Shown here piece by piece: positions 5,130 to 5,148 of a stretch of 5,148 bases of DNA; position 1 is the first letter of the stretch, and the number at the start of each line of letters is the position of its first letter. This stretch comes from Ruthenibacterium sp. (GTDB taxonomy: Bacteria; Bacillota; Clostridia; Oscillospirales; Ruminococcaceae). Position numbers and translations under genes: made by a program. Under the pieces are notes generated by a model. It had not been told where the DNA came from and did no database searches. It was given only the letters and a program-made list of their open reading frames with translations. The DNA lies in assembly GCA_020025255.1 (NCBI GenBank), contig JAHHSK010000088.1:1-5148 (forward strand). The letters are read 5' to 3'.

Positions 5130-5148
5130 GCCTTTCTTCCCATTTACT

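Noticed and set aside
5121..5135. AAAGG/CCTTT hairpin near the right edge as a terminator
   Set aside because: The stem is only 5 bp, AT-rich and not followed by a clear U run on either strand, and the window ends before any upstream gene is seen.

Overview
The window reads as core chromosomal DNA from a low-to-mid-GC Firmicute, most likely a Clostridia member. An Oscillospirales-type gut anaerobe is a guess from base composition and protein flavour. The basis is the ylxM-ffh-rpsP-khpA gene string, strong AGGAGG-type ribosome binding sites, and clostridial-looking TtcA and YfcE proteins. I see no insertion sequences, phage genes, CRISPR arrays, tRNAs or rRNAs.

Layout: (1) Positions 1-941, minus strand: a divergent cysteine-synthase-fold PLP enzyme with a TTG start and a hairpin just beyond its stop. 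(2) Positions 942-1219: an AT-rich divergent promoter region. It has a near-consensus sigma-A promoter facing right (TTGACT, 17 bp, TATAAT), a weaker one facing left, helically phased A-tracts, and three copies of the heptamer CTTTACA, two of which form a 9-bp inverted repeat in the ylxM leader. (3) Positions 1220-3526, plus strand: an operon of ylxM (HTH protein associated with SRP), ffh (SRP GTPase), rpsP (ribosomal protein S16) and khpA (KH-domain RNA-binding protein). (4) Positions 3545-3598: a very strong hairpin that can serve as terminator on both strands between convergent operons. (5) Positions 3686-5079, minus strand: yfcE (metallophosphoesterase) followed, with touching or 4-nt overlapping ends, by ttcA (tRNA 2-thiolation ATPase).

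The central operon couples protein targeting (YlxM, Ffh) with ribosome and RNA biology (S16, KhpA). It stops after khpA, whereas in many Firmicutes rimM, trmD and rplS follow. The right-hand pair joins a tRNA-modifying enzyme to a general phosphodiesterase with no obvious biochemical link. I found no wholly new system. The points most worth a second look are the altered active-site motifs of the cysteine-synthase-like protein, the possible operator around the ylxM promoter, and the early end of the rpsP operon.
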